Source: Micractinium sp. NFX-FRZ (taxonomy: Eukaryota > Chlorophyta > Trebouxiophyceae > Chlorellales > Chlorellaceae). From it: a DNA stretch of 64,000 nt. The translations under genes and the position numbers were made by a program. The first letter of the stretch is position 1, and each line of letters opens with the position of its first letter. The notes beneath the pieces are model-generated. The model ran no database searches, was not told where the DNA came from, and was given only the letters and a program-made list of their open reading frames with translations. Shown one piece after another: positions 21,359 to 33,236 of the stretch. Location of the stretch: positions 62,001 to 126,000 of the forward strand of contig JAPTJF010000140.1 in NCBI GenBank assembly GCA_029339195.1. The letters are read 5' to 3'.

Positions 21359-23642
21359 TCAGCCCGATCCGCCCGCCGCTGCCGCTGCCTCTGTCCCCGC
21401 ATCTCCCCCTGTTAGCGAGGGCAGGGTGCCGTCAGCCAGGAAGTCTTTTGTCATCTGTCGGGCCGACTTGGTGAGAGGCATGACGTGCAGACCAGCAACG
21501 CCTGGCAGCTCCAGAGACTGAGGGGTGGCAGGGTGGGTGGGGGCAGGGGGGATAGGTGGCATGGGACAGGGACAGGGGTGAGAGGGCGGCAAAGGGTGGG
21601 TGGGAGCGCAGGGCAGGCAAATGGAGCTCGCATGAGAGATCGCTGAATACTGGGGCTGAGGCAGCAGGGGAACACGGCACAGCATGCGACTAGCCACCCC
21701 GACTGGCTAGCAGCGCTGGCAACTAGCAGTGTTGGCGCTCCTTCTTCTTATCATGCCACCTCCCCGGCCCTTCGCCACAAATGCCACCTGCTGACCTAAT
21801 CGCCACCCACCTTCTTTATTAGGTCTGCATTCCACCGCCGCACCGCCGCCTCGTGCTCCTCCTTGCTGCGCTCCCGGCTGCCGCCGCCCTCGCCACCGCT
21901 GCCAGCTGGCGCTGACGTGACCTGCTGGGGGAAGCCGTCCAGCAGCTGCTGCGCCTCGGGCATGTGGCGCACGCCGCAGAGGCGCAGCCAGAAGTCGAGG
22001 TTGCCAATGGAGGGGACGATGGGCAGGCCCAGCATCACCTGGGGAAGCACAAGGGAGGGAGGCGTGGGTAGGAGAGGTCAGGAAGAGGCCAGTGGGCGCA
22101 TCAAGCATGTGCGCTGGCCAAGGCCCGGCCTGAGAAGCCGGCAGGCACTGCAGCACCCTGGCGGCAGCAGCTGCCATCACCGCTCACAGGCCTGCTTGCG
22201 CACACACTTGCACAAGCGCGCATGGCCTGTACATACCCAGCCATCCCTCCCACCCTTCTTTGCCCCACGCACCCCTTCCACCCCCTCCCTCACACCTTGA
22301 CGCTGCTGGACACCCGCTCCCGCTCCGCCTCCTCCGCCCACCGCGCCGCGCGCTCCCACAGCAGCGGCGGCTGCGTCAGCACCACCTCCGCGCCGCAGTC
22401 CACCTTGCGCCGCAGGCGGGCCACGGGGGCGAGCATGGGGTTCTCCACAGCCCACAGGGAGAGGGAAGGGGGGAGGTACCCCTCCTCACGCATGGCGGAC
22501 GCCAGCAGCAGCAGGTCAAAGCTGTCTTGCAGCCACCTGGGGCAAGTGGGGAGCAGGAGGTGGCACAAGGGGAAGCGAATGGGCGAGCGATGAGGGCGGA
22601 GCAGGGGAGGGGCGGCAAACAGGGCGAGTAAGGTGGGTGGGCGCCTGCATCTGCCTGTGTGTGTGTGTAGGGTGGTGAACTTATTTCGCTGCTGCAAGGA
22701 CAGAGCTGTCATGCAGGGGCAGGGAACAAGGGCTCGAGGGAAATGGGCAGGGGGGGGACAGGGGGACGCTGGGCGGACAAGGCAGGCTGCTGTGTGCACG
22801 TGCGTAGACAACGGCGGGGGATGAGGTCACGACGGAGCTGCCATAGGCAGAATTGAGGGGCAGGCGGTGGAAAGCAGGCTGAACTGCGACTAGCAGCGAT
22901 GCTTTGAACAGGCAATCCAGCGGCCCACCTGGGCAGCCCACGTCCCAGCTGGCCCCCACACCACCCGCACCCCCCACCCGCCACACTTGCCCCCCACTCA
23001 CTTGCCGGCGCCGGGCAGGCGGCGCGCCGGGTGGCTCCCAGACACAAACAGCAGTGCGTCTGCGGGCCACACCCCCGGCTTGGGGTCCCCTGATGCATCC
23101 ACCCCCGCCGCCGACAGCATCATCGACCGCAGCTGCTCACGCGACCGCAGCTGCGCTGCCACTGTGCGCACGGTCCAGCGCTCAGCGGGGCACATCATGG
23201 CTGGAGGCTCCACGCATCCCCCCTCGCTCTCCCGCCCCGGCGTCTGCACCGTGCGCCGCAGCAGGTCACGCCAGGTGGTGGCCAGCGGCAGGTCGGGGTA
23301 CACCTGGGCGCGGAAGTGGCAGCTGTCCCACAGGTTCTGGTCAACGCCGTGCTTGTCGCCCACAGCGCGCTCGAGGCAGAGCGTGGGGGGCGAGGCAAAC
23401 AGGCGTTCGACACGGCGCGATGCCTCGCCGGGTGCCGCCACGCCGCTGCCGCCCCCGCTGTCCCCACCCGCAGCGGCGGAGCAGGCTAACCGGCGCTCCG
23501 TGCTTCGTGCGTGGTGCACAGCCTGTAGGCCGGCGGGAAGCTGCTGCGGACAGCGGGGCGCGCTGCACACCATTGGCATTCGGCTCGTCAGGGCGCGCAG
23601 CATGCCCCGGAGCCTCCTGAATGCGATCAGTGAGACAGGCAT
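21359..23642 (-). CDS. MTHFR-like (methylenetetrahydrofolate reductase-fold) protein, probably plastid
   Basis: Four exons (23002-23642, 22296-22536, 21811-22038, 21359-21517) give 422 residues. The ATG at 23642 begins an R/S/A-rich leader with ACSAAAG, like a transit peptide. The C-terminal half follows the TIM-barrel signature of the MetF/MTHFR family. LRRKVDCGAEVVLTQPPLLW equals the family's 'K..AGAdf..TQ..f' strand. LGLPIVPSIGNLDFWLRLC equals its 'GI.Pi......C' strand. LPGVAGLHVMPLT equals its 'GV.GlH.yTLN' end. The front half, including AVGDKHGVDQNLWDSCHF, is divergent and I cannot place the usual catalytic Glu. It may use a related folate or other C1 substrate with a flavin; activity is not shown. 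The C-terminus is a Gly/Ala-rich tail. It is divergent to the next F-box gene. Confidence 0.72.
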
Positions 23643-23908
23643 GTGCTTGGCAACATCAGGGGGTGCACAAAGAAGGGTCGATTGCAGATGCCATGTTGGC
23701 AGGAGCAGGGACCTGGGCGGCGGCAAGGGTGGTCTTTGCTGTGCCTTCTGAGCTTGCCTTCTGCTCCCTCTCTGGATCCTTGTGGCTCTGAAACTTAAAA
23801 ATTTATTTCACCAGCCGTCGATGGAAGTTGTGGCTTGCCATGAAGTGGGCTCCCCCGCTCATCTTGGTATGACTCGTGCATGGCCGCCCCCTGTCCTACC
23901 TGAGCCTA

Positions 23909-26078
23909 ATGGAACAGGCAGAAGCGCGGTTGCAAAATGCATATTGCAAGCAGTCAGATGCCAGGAGCTGGAAGCACGTCATAAGTCACAGAGAGCACCC
24001 CATCCTTGAGAGCAAGATGTCAGCAGATGCATACGCTGGAATCTCGGCAGGCACAGCGCCGCCTGGGGCAGCGGTGATGACAATGCCGACCTGGCAGCAG
24101 TGCTGCTCTTCCTTCCCATCGACCTTGGAGGCTGAGCCATTGCCGACAGCAGCCATGCAGCGTGCTACAGACTGGGCGGGGCTCCCTCAGGAGCTGGTGC
24201 AGCGCGTGTGCTCCCAGGCCGATGACCCCACCAGGTGACCGACGCCTCGGCCTATGCACTGGAGTAGTAGCTCTGGGCAGTCAGGCAGCGAGGCTGGGGC
24301 TGGCATGCAGTCGTTGGGCAGTCCCAGGGCGGTGGCAGCGGCGGTGGGCAACAGGTGGGTGACCGACCACGGGCAGGAAACAAGCGGACCGCCAACCTTC
24401 CTTTGCCAACCATGCCTTTGTTCCCCCTCACATCACCAACTCTCCTGCTCCCTCTCTGCAGGCTCAACCTGCTCTTTGCCTGTAGGCCTTGGCGCTCAGC
24501 GATTCTGGCGGCGCCACACCTCATACCCACTGCAGTGCTAGAGCTTCCAGCGGGCGAGCACATGAACGCGCGCGACAGCGAGCGCGTGCTAGCGGCAGCG
24601 CTTGCACTGAACCCGCTGACCTACAGGGTCCGCGTGGAGGGTGGCCCCGATAATGAGCAGGCACGTGGCACGTGGCAAGGGCTTCACATGCGCACGCACT
24701 CATTACACTAGGCTCCAGGCTGCAAGCCCCTCCTTCTAACCTAGCCTCACATGCCACGTGCTCCCCCTGTGCTGCCCTTCAGGGCGCCCTGCTGACTGCC
24801 ATCATGGCGGCACTGCCGCGCAGCGTGCGCGAGGTGCAGCTGGCCTGCAACTGCAGGTTCCTCATCCTTCGCCAGCTCACCCGCTTCACTAGCCTAAATC
24901 ATCTGCTCCTGGGTGGCAACGCTGCCTTTGCCCGATGGGAAGGGGCTGTCCAGCTGGCACCCAAGCTGCGCCACGGGCTGCTGCTGGACTGCCGCCAGCG
25001 GGTGGTGCCCGCTGATGCGATTGGCGCCGACATGCTGGACCTGCCACCTGGCGTTGGCGCGGCGCTCGCTGGCGCTACTGCGCTCACCAGCCTCGACTTG
25101 AATGTGGCATGGTCTGGTGAGGTGGCTGCTGTTTGCACCGCCCTGCCCAACCTGCGGCGCCTCAAGTGAGCGACACTTGTTGGGGGGGCTGTCTTACCTG
25201 CAGCGGTGCCACGCTTGCATGCTGCCCAAGAGTGCGACCCAGCTGAGCTGCTCCTGCTGCTGCAGTCATGACAATTGCCTGCACGCTTTCGACAGGCTGG
25301 TGTTGCCGTCGTCAAGCGCTGCCCATGAGCTGCCCTGCAGGCTGGCGCTGCACTACTGTGGCGACACCCACAACGCGGCAGCGGCCCCATCAGCTGCCGC
25401 AGCTGCAGTGGGCATGCTGCGCACGCTGCCACAGCTGCAGTCACTGGACTTGTGGCTGGCTTACGTGATTAAGCTGCTTGATCCAGATGCTGACGGGGCC
25501 TCTTGGATTGCCAATGGCATCTGGGGATGGGCACAAGTGCCGCCGCTGGCAGGCCTGCCGGTGCGTTCCCTGACCATTCAGGGGGCGGTGGGGCTGCCGC
25601 CCGACTGGCGCCAGCTGGCAGGGCTGGAGGAGCTCAGGGTAGTGAGCAGCCCTGCATACGCAGAGCCCTTCAGTGACGACGCAGATGACTGCCTGTGCTG
25701 GGGCCAGGAGCCTGCTGCGGGGTTGACCGCCCTCACCCGCCTGGAAGTCAAGGGCATCCCGCCCGGTGAGTCACTGCAGCAGGAGAGGACAGGCTGGCTG
25801 CTTGTGTGTCATGCCATGCCATGCCATGCCACAGTGTGCTGCACGCAGCTGGCAGGCTGCTGCTTGAGCCCTTGTCTATTTCCTCCGTTGCAACCCTCGC
25901 TTCTCCTTCCCTTCTCATGCGCATCTCTGCTTCCTCAACTATCTCTATGCCTGCAGCGGTGGAGGTGGCCGCCTCGCTGCCCGCGCTGCGCGTGCTGCGC
26001 GACATCCGCGGCGGCCAACCCGAGTGGCGAGCGGCGCTGGCAGCGGCGCGCCCTGACGTGGAGATCGTCATCCAATGA
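23909..26078 (+). CDS. F-box/leucine-rich-repeat-like protein
   Basis: Five exons (23909-24234, 24462-24660, 24783-25165, 25296-25765, 25957-26078) give 499 residues if the first in-frame ATG is used. Later ATGs (for example 24155, just before the F-box) are equally possible. An F-box-like segment, WAGLPQELVQRV then LLFACRPWRSAILAAP, crosses the first intron. Irregular leucine-rich repeats follow (LTSLDLNVAW, LPNLRRLK, LPQLQSLDLW, LAGLEELRVV, LTALTRLEV), ending LAAARPDVEIVIQ. Proteins of this shape are often SCF ubiquitin-ligase substrate adaptors and are expanded in Chlorella-type algae. No substrate can be inferred. The intron at 24661 seems to need a weak GC donor (GCACGT). A decayed copy of the last exon lies in the 3' UTR. 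Confidence 0.72.
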
Positions 26079-26392
26079 GTGCAGGTGCATCACTGCTCCC
26101 AGTCCTGCAGCTTGGGCCTTGTTGCCCCAGCAACCTGCTTCAATGTTGCATCGGCTGGCAGCGGCGTGCCCCGGCGTACAGATCTTTAGCCAGCAAGCCC
26201 GCCAACCATTCCTGACCCGTCTGCCTTGCCTTTCCTGTTTAGCGTCCTGCCTCGTGCTTCCTGTTCGTGTCTGCTAATGTCATTTGGTTGTTGCAATATG
26301 AATTGGATGTTTCAACAGTGCAGTCAGGGGCCAAGAAAGGCGCCCCCCGGGCGTCCGTCTCTTTCTCAAGCCGCCTCTTGTTGTGCATCACC
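26079..26392. other. Convergent intergenic region, F-box/LRR gene / XCT
   Basis: 314 bp of facing 3' UTRs. The left part holds the copy of the last F-box/LRR exon. The right part is AT-richer (26270-26310). No TGTAA is seen. Confidence 0.6.
26151..26196 (+). repeat. Decayed copy of the last coding segment of the F-box/LRR gene, in its 3' UTR
   Basis: CTGGCAGCGGCG occurs at 26037 (coding) and 26155 (UTR), 118 bp apart. The coding copy translates to LAAARPDVEIVIQ and the UTR copy to LAAACPGVQIFSQ. The UTR copy is still open, so it may be an older or alternative last exon. Confidence 0.7.
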
Positions 26393-29300
26393 TCACTCCA
26401 ACTTTGCCTCCTTCCCATACTGCTTGGCCTCATCAAAAGGTGCCCAACGGGAGGCGGGATAAATGTGCTTGTTCTTGTTGTACCAGTGCCGGTCGACCAC
26501 CTTGCCTGCGGTTTGTATGTGAAAGGAGGGGGCGGTGTGCGTGGTGGTCAGCAAGGAAAATTGGAGGCAGCAGGGCTTCGCAAGTTGTGTGGTGGGAAGC
26601 AGCCAGGCTTGCAACCGACTTGCAGCAGTGGAGGCACTTCAGGCAGCGCAGGGCACAGCGGGCAACACAAACACACACATGAAACCAGTAGAGCACAGCG
26701 CAGCCCGCAGCCCCGCACCTGCGTGGGAGTCCTGGCTCTTGACGCGCGGGTCAAAGGACATGGCCGCGTGCTCGTGCAGGTCGAACTGGAACAGGGGCCC
26801 GCTCTTGCCCATGGCCTTGTTGACGATCAGGTCGTAGAAGGTGATGGTCTGGGGCAGGATGATGTCCTCTTTCACATACATCAGGTTGGTGAAGCTTGTT
26901 GTCCTGTGAGGGAGGGGGCGAGAGGGGTACAAGAGCAAGGGACATGGGTAGGAGGATGAGTGAGGGAAGCGGGGCAGGATGTTGCCGTCTTTTCTGATGA
27001 ACATGCACCATGTTCAGTGTGCTTGTTGTCGGGCGGGGGATTGTGTGAGGATAGCGAGTGAGAGGCGGGTCAAGACAGCGTTGCACTGCTGCATGAGCAG
27101 GCCTCCACATCCAGCCCAGAACAAGAGCAGGACGCAAGCGCAAGCTGCAGACCCCTCATCCTACCCGCTCCTTCTGCACAAGGAAGCCCTCCTATGCCCA
27201 GGCCCCGCCGCCGCCCCACCCCCACCCACAACACCATCTTGGCACCCACCCCACCTGACCCCACCCTGAACTGCGGCGCCAGCTGCTCCACCCAAGCAAA
27301 GAGGCTGACCCCTTCCCCACCCATAGCACCCTCCGGCACCCACCCCACCCCACCTGATCTCCCTGAACTGCGGCGTCAGCTGCTCCACCACCGCCTTGAG
27401 GAACTGGCCCACCGTGTCGCCCTTGCGCACCGTCACGGCGCGGCGGTGCCCGGTGCCGTTGTAGTACGAGTAGATGATCTCCAGGGGCTCAGCCTTGAGG
27501 GCAGCCTGCCGCAGCGCATACTCCGCCTGGGGTCGGGGCAGCAGGGGAGCGGGTGGGGTGAGTTGGGTGTAGGGTTCACTGGGTAGGGGGAGGAGGTTTG
27601 GCTAGTGATGGAGCGCAGGGGTGCGACAGGGGCAGGGGCATGCTGCGTGGCGCGAGCGCCGCCGCCGCAGAGAGGAGAGACAGCAGCAGGCTGCCCAGCC
27701 AGCGGCCGCATATCGTTTGGGTCATGGTAAGGGCTGACGGAGTGAAGAGTCCAGGGGTGCCTGACCCCTCTCCCCATGTAAACCAGCACCCCCCATTGCA
27801 TCCTCGCCTCGCAATCACATCGCCTCTCTCGACGCCCGCCCGCCAGACCCCACCTTGAGCTTCTCCCTCATCTCCTCCTCCTCACGCTGCCGGTCCTTGT
27901 CAGGCAGGAAGTCGGTGCGCACGGTGGGGTCCTTGCCCAGCTTGGCATACCGCAACCTGTTGCCGCCACCGCCATTGCCGCTGCCGCCGTTGGCGTCTTG
28001 TGCCGCTGCAGAGCCGCCGGGTGGCTGCGGGCGGGCGGGCAGGCAGGGGGGCAAGAGGGTGCGTGAAATGGGGCAGGGGGAGACCAGCATGGGACCCACA
28101 AGTGTTGGGTGCTGCATCACCGCTGTCCTGTGATTCATTGACACCCTAGCGGCGCAGCAGCACAGCAGGTTGTGCAGACGTAATCTCCTTCAGCTGCGCA
28201 GCGGAACTGCCCACCAGCCAGCCCACATGCAGCCTGCCTGCCGCCCCCGTGTCTGCCGCACCGCACCTGGGCTCCCTGCTGCGGCACCGCCTCCTCCTCC
28301 TCCTCCTCTTCATCCTCCCCAAAGTCGTCAAACGACAGCTTGTGCTTCTGCTCCGACTTCACCTTCTTGGCTCGCTGTCGCTCCTTCACCTGCAGGCAGG
28401 CACGCGGGCAGGCAAGCAGGCAGCAGTCGGGGGCAGCACAGGCATAACATACGGGCACATGGGCAGGCAGAGTCACCGCAGCTGCAATGCAGCCGAGATG
28501 TTCTGCTGAGGCGCCTTGGCTCACTCTGCCCCAGGCTGCGTAGTCCTGCACCTGGCTTCCTGGCTCATGGTGCTGCCGCCTGCTGGCTGCCGCCTGCTGC
28601 CCTACGCACACGCTGCGCCTCCTCCGCTGCCTCACGCAGCGGCGCTCACGCTCCTGACCAGCCCCGCCCCCTCCAAACCTTCCTAACGCACCCGCTGCTC
28701 CTCCTCCTCCGCCTCGTGCCGCATCCGCTTCTGCTCCGCCTTGATTCGCTCCTCTATCGTCTGCCGCTTCTCCACAAACTGCTCCCGAGTGACCAGGCCC
28801 ACCGTCTCGTTCTTGAAGGCATGCTCAATGGCCTGCGGGTGTTCAGGCATGTGAGGGAGGGACAGGGAGAGGGCAGGGTGGGCGGTGGAGCAGGGTGGGC
28901 AGAGAGAAGGGATCAGGGGCCCCTGCCTGCCATGAGGCTTGGCGAGGGCCTCGCCACCAAAGCGTGAGGCCTGGCATCAGGGCAGGCGCAGCCAGCGTGC
29001 AGTCGGGGCCGTGTGCTTGACACCTGCTGCCTTTCAAAGGCACTGCTGTGCCTGCCACACACTGCTTCTTCATCACCCCCGGCCACCCACCCTCAAGACC
29101 CTTGCCCAGCCACACCCACCTCTGACGAGGCGGCGCCGAACTGGCGCAGCCCGGCGCCCTGCTGCGCCTTCTTCTTCGCCTCCTCATAATCCTTGTGCTG
29201 CTCCTCACGCTCCTTTAGCTGGCGCTCAATGCGCCGCTGGTCCTCCGTGGTTCCTGCACAGCAGTAGAAGATCAGGAAGGGGTGGAGTCGGCTGGGTCAG

Positions 29301-29427
29301 CAGGGTCAGTGTGCAGCACTTGGCGGCAGCGTTGGACACAGCGGCGGCGGTGGCACCAGCCCCTCCCCTGCACCACTGATGGCCATGCCGACTTGCCTAC
29401 ATAGCCGCCCATCCCAAAGTTCGCCAT
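26393..29427 (-). CDS. XCT: XAP5 family protein (XAP5 CIRCADIAN TIMEKEEPER)
   Basis: Nuclear protein conserved from fungi to animals (FAM50) and plants, where it affects splicing, small RNAs and circadian period. Eight exons (29397-29427, 29120-29253, 28692-28832, 28267-28389, 27854-28024, 27354-27526, 26719-26903, 26393-26505) give 356 residues, close to Arabidopsis XCT. It starts [11 protein letters not shown] then [13 protein letters not shown] charged coiled-coil region follows, then the acidic [14 protein letters not shown]. The XAP5 domain comes next: [49 protein letters not shown] and [20 protein letters not shown]. The extreme N- and C-termini are the most conserved parts of the family and both are intact. 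The first intron has a GC donor (TAG^GCAAGT). It is divergent to NUP35. Confidence 0.93.
27244..27312 (-). repeat. Decayed copy of an XCT exon 3' edge and flanking intron
   Basis: CTGAACTGCGGCG (+ strand) occurs at 27266 and again at 27363, inside the real exon, 97 bp apart. The similarity extends into the flanking C-rich intron. On the coding strand the copy reads VEQLAPQFR against the real VEQLTPQFR. Confidence 0.85.
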
Positions 29428-29853
29428 TCTGGTACGCTGCGCCGCTGGCGGTGTCGCAGGAGCCGTGCGGGAGGGAAGTGTCGCCTGTGTGCGGGTGGCG
29501 GGCCTAGTAGCTGTCTGGTCAGAAGGTTGGGAGTTGCACTTGTACTGAAGAGCGGCGAAAACGTGAATTCTGCATTCTGAGCACGCACGCCACCGTGGCT
29601 GCCCTGCTGTCGCCCCGCGACGGCGGGCATCAGCGTAGCTCCCATTCCGATCAAGTCCAGGCGATTGAGGAAGGCAGGGAGCCGCTCTCCTTCTGTGTTC
29701 CAACTTTGATTGCTCAGTCCGTTGCGCAAAGCGGCAGCAGCGCTCTTCAGGCACCCGTCAACCGCCCCAGGAGCTTCCCTTTTCAACTTATTCGAGCAAC
29801 AGCAGCGGCAGTCGCAGCCACCGCCCCCACCCGCCAGCCGCCACCGCCCCGCT
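29428..29853. promoter_or_regulatory. Divergent intergenic region, XCT / NUP35
   Basis: 426 bp between outward-facing start codons. It is mixed composition, less C-rich than introns, and presumably a bidirectional promoter with both 5' UTRs. No element is identified. Confidence 0.5.
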
Positions 29854-31392
29854 ATGGCGTTTGCCGCCTCTCCGCAGGCCGCGCAGCGCGGCGAGCCAGG
29901 CGTCAGCCTGCTCTTCACCCCCACTAGCAAGGCCGCCGATGGCCAGAAAGGTCCCGCCCAAGGCGACTTCCGCTCTTTCTCTGGCCTGGGGCGGACCCCC
30001 GCCAGCGCGGGCCGTGGCTTTGGCGGCGGCCCCGCCACAGTCGGCGCACACCCCACGCCGTCTTCTCGGCGGCGCAGCCTAACGCCTGCTAGCAGCCGGC
30101 AGATGGACACGCCGCCGCCTCCTCCCATGGACAGCCTGCTTGACTCCCCTGGTGGCCTGGGCCCCGGCTCCTCTGCCTGGGCGGGGCAGGGGCAGGACGG
30201 CGGTGAGCACCCGACCGGGCCGGTTGGGGCGTGGGCGTGGTGGGTGCTGTGCACAGTAGTGAACTCTCCCTGCCTTTCTGGTCACACTTACTCGTCCCAT
30301 TGCCCCATCCAGCCTCCCTCACACACTCCATCTTGTGCCCCGCCTGCAGGGGAAGACATGCAGATGTCCACCTCGCCCTACGCCCGCGCAGCCGCAGCGC
30401 CAGCAGCAGCACCGGCAGCTGCAGGGGGCCGCGAGCTGGCACGTGCAGGCGGCAGCGAGGGGTATGAGGACACGTGGGTGACGGTGTTTGGGTTTGGCCC
30501 CTCCGACATGCCGCTGGTCATCCGGGAGTTCAGCAAGGCGGGGGACATACAGCAGGTGGGGGGCGGGGTGCGGTGGTGGGGTGCTGGGCAGATGGGTGGG
30601 CAGTTCGCTGTGTGCTGTGCACCTCCCTCTGAAAAAGACTTGCAGACCTCTTGCTGTTTCCACACTCACCGATTTGGTCATGATGGCGGCATGGCTGCTG
30701 ACCCTGCCAGAGCGCATGCAATCAGCGGCAACCTCAGCACGTGCTGCTGCACCCAGCGGCATTGGGTGCTGGCTGCGCTGCTCCCCCTACCGACCCTGCC
30801 CCCCTGTGCCCCTCCTGCAGTTTGGCACGTTTGGCGAGGCCTCCCAGGTCAACTGGGTGCACCTGCAGTACCAGGTGTGCTGGCCGGGCTTGTGCACATG
30901 TGCTGGGGCCGGCCTTGCAGTGCAGGCTAGGCCAGGGCAGCAACTGCGTCTGTCAAACATAGCACAGCACGCTGCTGCACGCTGCATTAGTGTGTGGGCC
31001 TGCCTGCAACTTGGAAACATCCACTGCTTTTGCAAGCTCCCTGCCTCCGGCTGCACCTGCTCCCCCCGCTCACGCCCCGCCCTACCACCGCCCCGGCTTC
31101 CCCCACCCGCCTGCCGCAGAACAAGCACGCGGCGCAGCGCGCGCTGCTGCGCAACGGCGACCAGCTCAGCGCCAGCTGCATGGTGGGGGTGAAGCCGCTG
31201 GATGCGGCGCACCGTGCAGCGGTGGAGAAGGGGGCTGCCGGCGGCAGCGGCGCCGGCGCCACCATTGCCTTCCCCAAGCCCCAGCAGCCGCGGCCATACA
31301 CTTTGGAGGCGGCATCAGGGGCGGGTGCTGTGGTGCCCCTGGCCTCCAAGGGCGTCACGCAGCGGCTCAAGGAGTTTGTGCTGGGCTGGTGA
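29854..31392 (+). CDS. NUP35: Nucleoporin NUP35/NUP53 (MPPN domain)
   Basis: Scaffold/linker nucleoporin of the inner ring of the nuclear pore. Four exons (29854-30202, 30350-30555, 30821-30874, 31120-31392) give 293 residues. The N-terminal ~150 residues are disordered and rich in Gly, Ser and Pro, with short FT/FSGLG patches. The RNA-recognition-like MPPN domain follows: WVTVFGFGPSDMPLVIREFSKAGDI, FGEASQVNWVHLQYQ, HAAQRALLRNG and CMVGVKPLD. The C-terminus (VTQRLKEFVLGW) is an amphipathic end like the membrane-binding helix of Nup53. The start at 29854 is chosen because it opens with the family-like MAFAASP. An upstream in-frame ATG would add a Q/P-rich leader. Confidence 0.88.
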
Positions 31393-31836
31393 GCTGGCGA
31401 GGCGATGCAGCTGGCGCCAGCAGCTGGCATGAAGTGGACATGCACAGAGCCAGCCACCAAGATAATGCTGCAGCCACAGCAGCACTTGCAGTAGGCAGGC
31501 ACCGAGGCAGCGGTCTTCTTTGCAATATTAGGCAGGCAGCTGCAATAGTGCTGCGCTTCCCTGATCTCTAACACTGTGACCTTGGAAGCTTTGCATGGCA
31601 CGGCGATCAAGTCTTATCAAGCAGCCGCAGAGCCAGCCCAGGTTGAGTGCGCAATGAGGCGTGGCTTACAGGCGTGAAGGGTTGGCGGGTACATGTGAAG
31701 GCAGGTAAAGAGAGGTGGGGGCACAGGTGAGTGGGCACCCGCGGTGCACAGGTGTACTGTGGGTTGACAGTGTAAGAGGGTTGGGGATGGCCAGGGCAGG
31801 GGCCAGCCAGCCTGCAGTGCAACCTGGCCGGCGGCC
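31393..31836. other. Convergent intergenic region, NUP35 / membrin
   Basis: 444 bp of facing 3' UTRs, with a membrin TGTAA signal at 31666. Nothing else is recognised. Confidence 0.6.
31666..31670 (-). terminator. TGTAA polyadenylation signal, membrin
   Basis: TTACA on the + strand (TGTAA on the minus strand), about 165 bases past the membrin stop at 31837. Confidence 0.5.
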
Positions 31837-33236
31837 TCATCGCACCTTGACCCACCAGTAGAGCAGCGCCACCAGCGCCAGCGTGCCCAGCATGCCGCCG
31901 TACACCAGCACCTGGTCCAGGCGCTGCCGCCGCTCCACCAGGCGCAGCACCGAGTCGGACAGCCCCACTGTGTTGAGCACGTCCAGCACCTTGCGGTGCG
32001 TGGCCTTGAGCCGCTCCCGCTGCCCCGCCATGCTGCCGATGATGCCCACCCCCGTCTCATACGCCTCCTCCACCACCCGCATCGAGTTGCGCACGTGGCG
32101 GGCCGACTTGAGGTCGGAGTTCAGCTGGGTGCTGCCGCCGCCGGGGCCCCCCGCCCCAAACAGCCCGCCTGAGCCGCCCGCCCGCCGGTCCATCAGCTCC
32201 TGCCGCTGCTGCTCCTCCACCCGCCGCCGCGCCTGCCGGCTGGTGAAACGGTCCAGCCCGGTGCGCAGTGCATCCGTCTCCTCAGAGATCTGAGGGGTGG
32301 GGGAGCAAGAGGATGGAATGAGGGCAGGCAGGGGCAGTGGGGAGGGAGGGAGGGCCAGCAGAAGGGCTGCACAGCGGCCAGGCAGCTCACAGGCTGAGGC
32401 AAGGTGCCAGCGGGCACAGCGAGCGACTGGGCCGCGAGGGCCACATGCCCCGGCACAGTGCCCAGCAGCAGTGAAACAACCAGACCCAGCGCATGCAGCA
32501 ACAGCCAGACCGCCGAAACTTGGAGTGCCCCCCACTCCCCCTCACCTGCTCCACCTTGCGCTTCCAGATGTCCCGCTTGGAGGCCGATTCACGCAGCGAC
32601 TGCATGCGCCACACAGCATCCAGCTCGCCGCTCAGGCGCTGCGCGGCAGTGAGGGCAGCGTGGGGGCAGGGCGGAGGCAACGTGATTGGGTCGATGGAGC
32701 AACTCGCCTGCAGGGAGGTGGCAGCCCTTCAGGTGTTGCCGGCACCTTGTAACAACCTGCAACCCAGCTGCCGCCGATTGCTCAGTTGGTGTGCTTGCTG
32801 CGTGCTGGTCAAAGGCGGCGCCCATGCGTTCTGCTGTCAGCATGGTAAGCACCGCTTTCCTGCGCTGGTCCTGCAACACACCTGTAGCTGCTGTAGCTGC
32901 TGCTGCAGCTCGCCCGCCAGGCCGGTGGGCACAAGGGTTCGAGAGCTCTGCAGGTGGGGCAGGGGCTGACATGAAGGCCACAGCAACAGCCAAAGAGCAG
33001 GTGTCCAAGGGAAGGCAGAGCAGCTGCAGCTTCATTTCCTTGCATACATGGGCCATCATATGGCATCGAGGCGGCGGGGTGCCATGTCGCCCAGCCCAAC
33101 CGCCCCTGCCCAACCACCTGCCCACCATAGTTGACCCACTGCCCACCTGCTCTGCCGTCTCCAGCCGCTCCAGCCCAGCCCTGATTGTCAGGATGAGCTT
33201 CTTGGCCTGGGTGTGCACCGTTTGCAGGTCCGCCAT
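31837..33236 (-). CDS. Golgi Qb-SNARE membrin (GOSR2/Bos1 type)
   Basis: Membrane-fusion SNARE for ER-Golgi and intra-Golgi traffic. Four exons (33147-33236, 32882-32947, 32546-32638, 31837-32289) give 233 residues; plant MEMB11/12 are about 225. The N-terminal helix is ADLQTVHTQAKKLI..GLERLE. Then comes RESASKRDIWKRKVEQ, then the SNARE helix around RHVRNSMRVVEEAYETGVGI and QRERLKATHRKVLDVLNTVGL. The chain ends with a juxtamembrane RRQRLDQVL and a single C-terminal anchor (MLGTLALVALLYWWVKV). The heptad zero layer is within the SNARE helix. I started exon 3 at the CAG before RLSGELDAV because the preceding open stretch looks like a pyrimidine-rich intron end. It is divergent to DEP1. Confidence 0.9.

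Noticed and set aside
23876..23908. Earlier start of the F-box/LRR protein
   Set aside because: The codon at 23876 is GTG; the first in-frame ATG is at 23909. Non-ATG starts were not accepted for nuclear genes.
32639..32705. Longer third exon of membrin starting ASCSIDPITLPPP
   Set aside because: It is in phase, but the stretch is pyrimidine-rich like an intron end, and the shorter exon gives a length and alignment closer to plant membrins.
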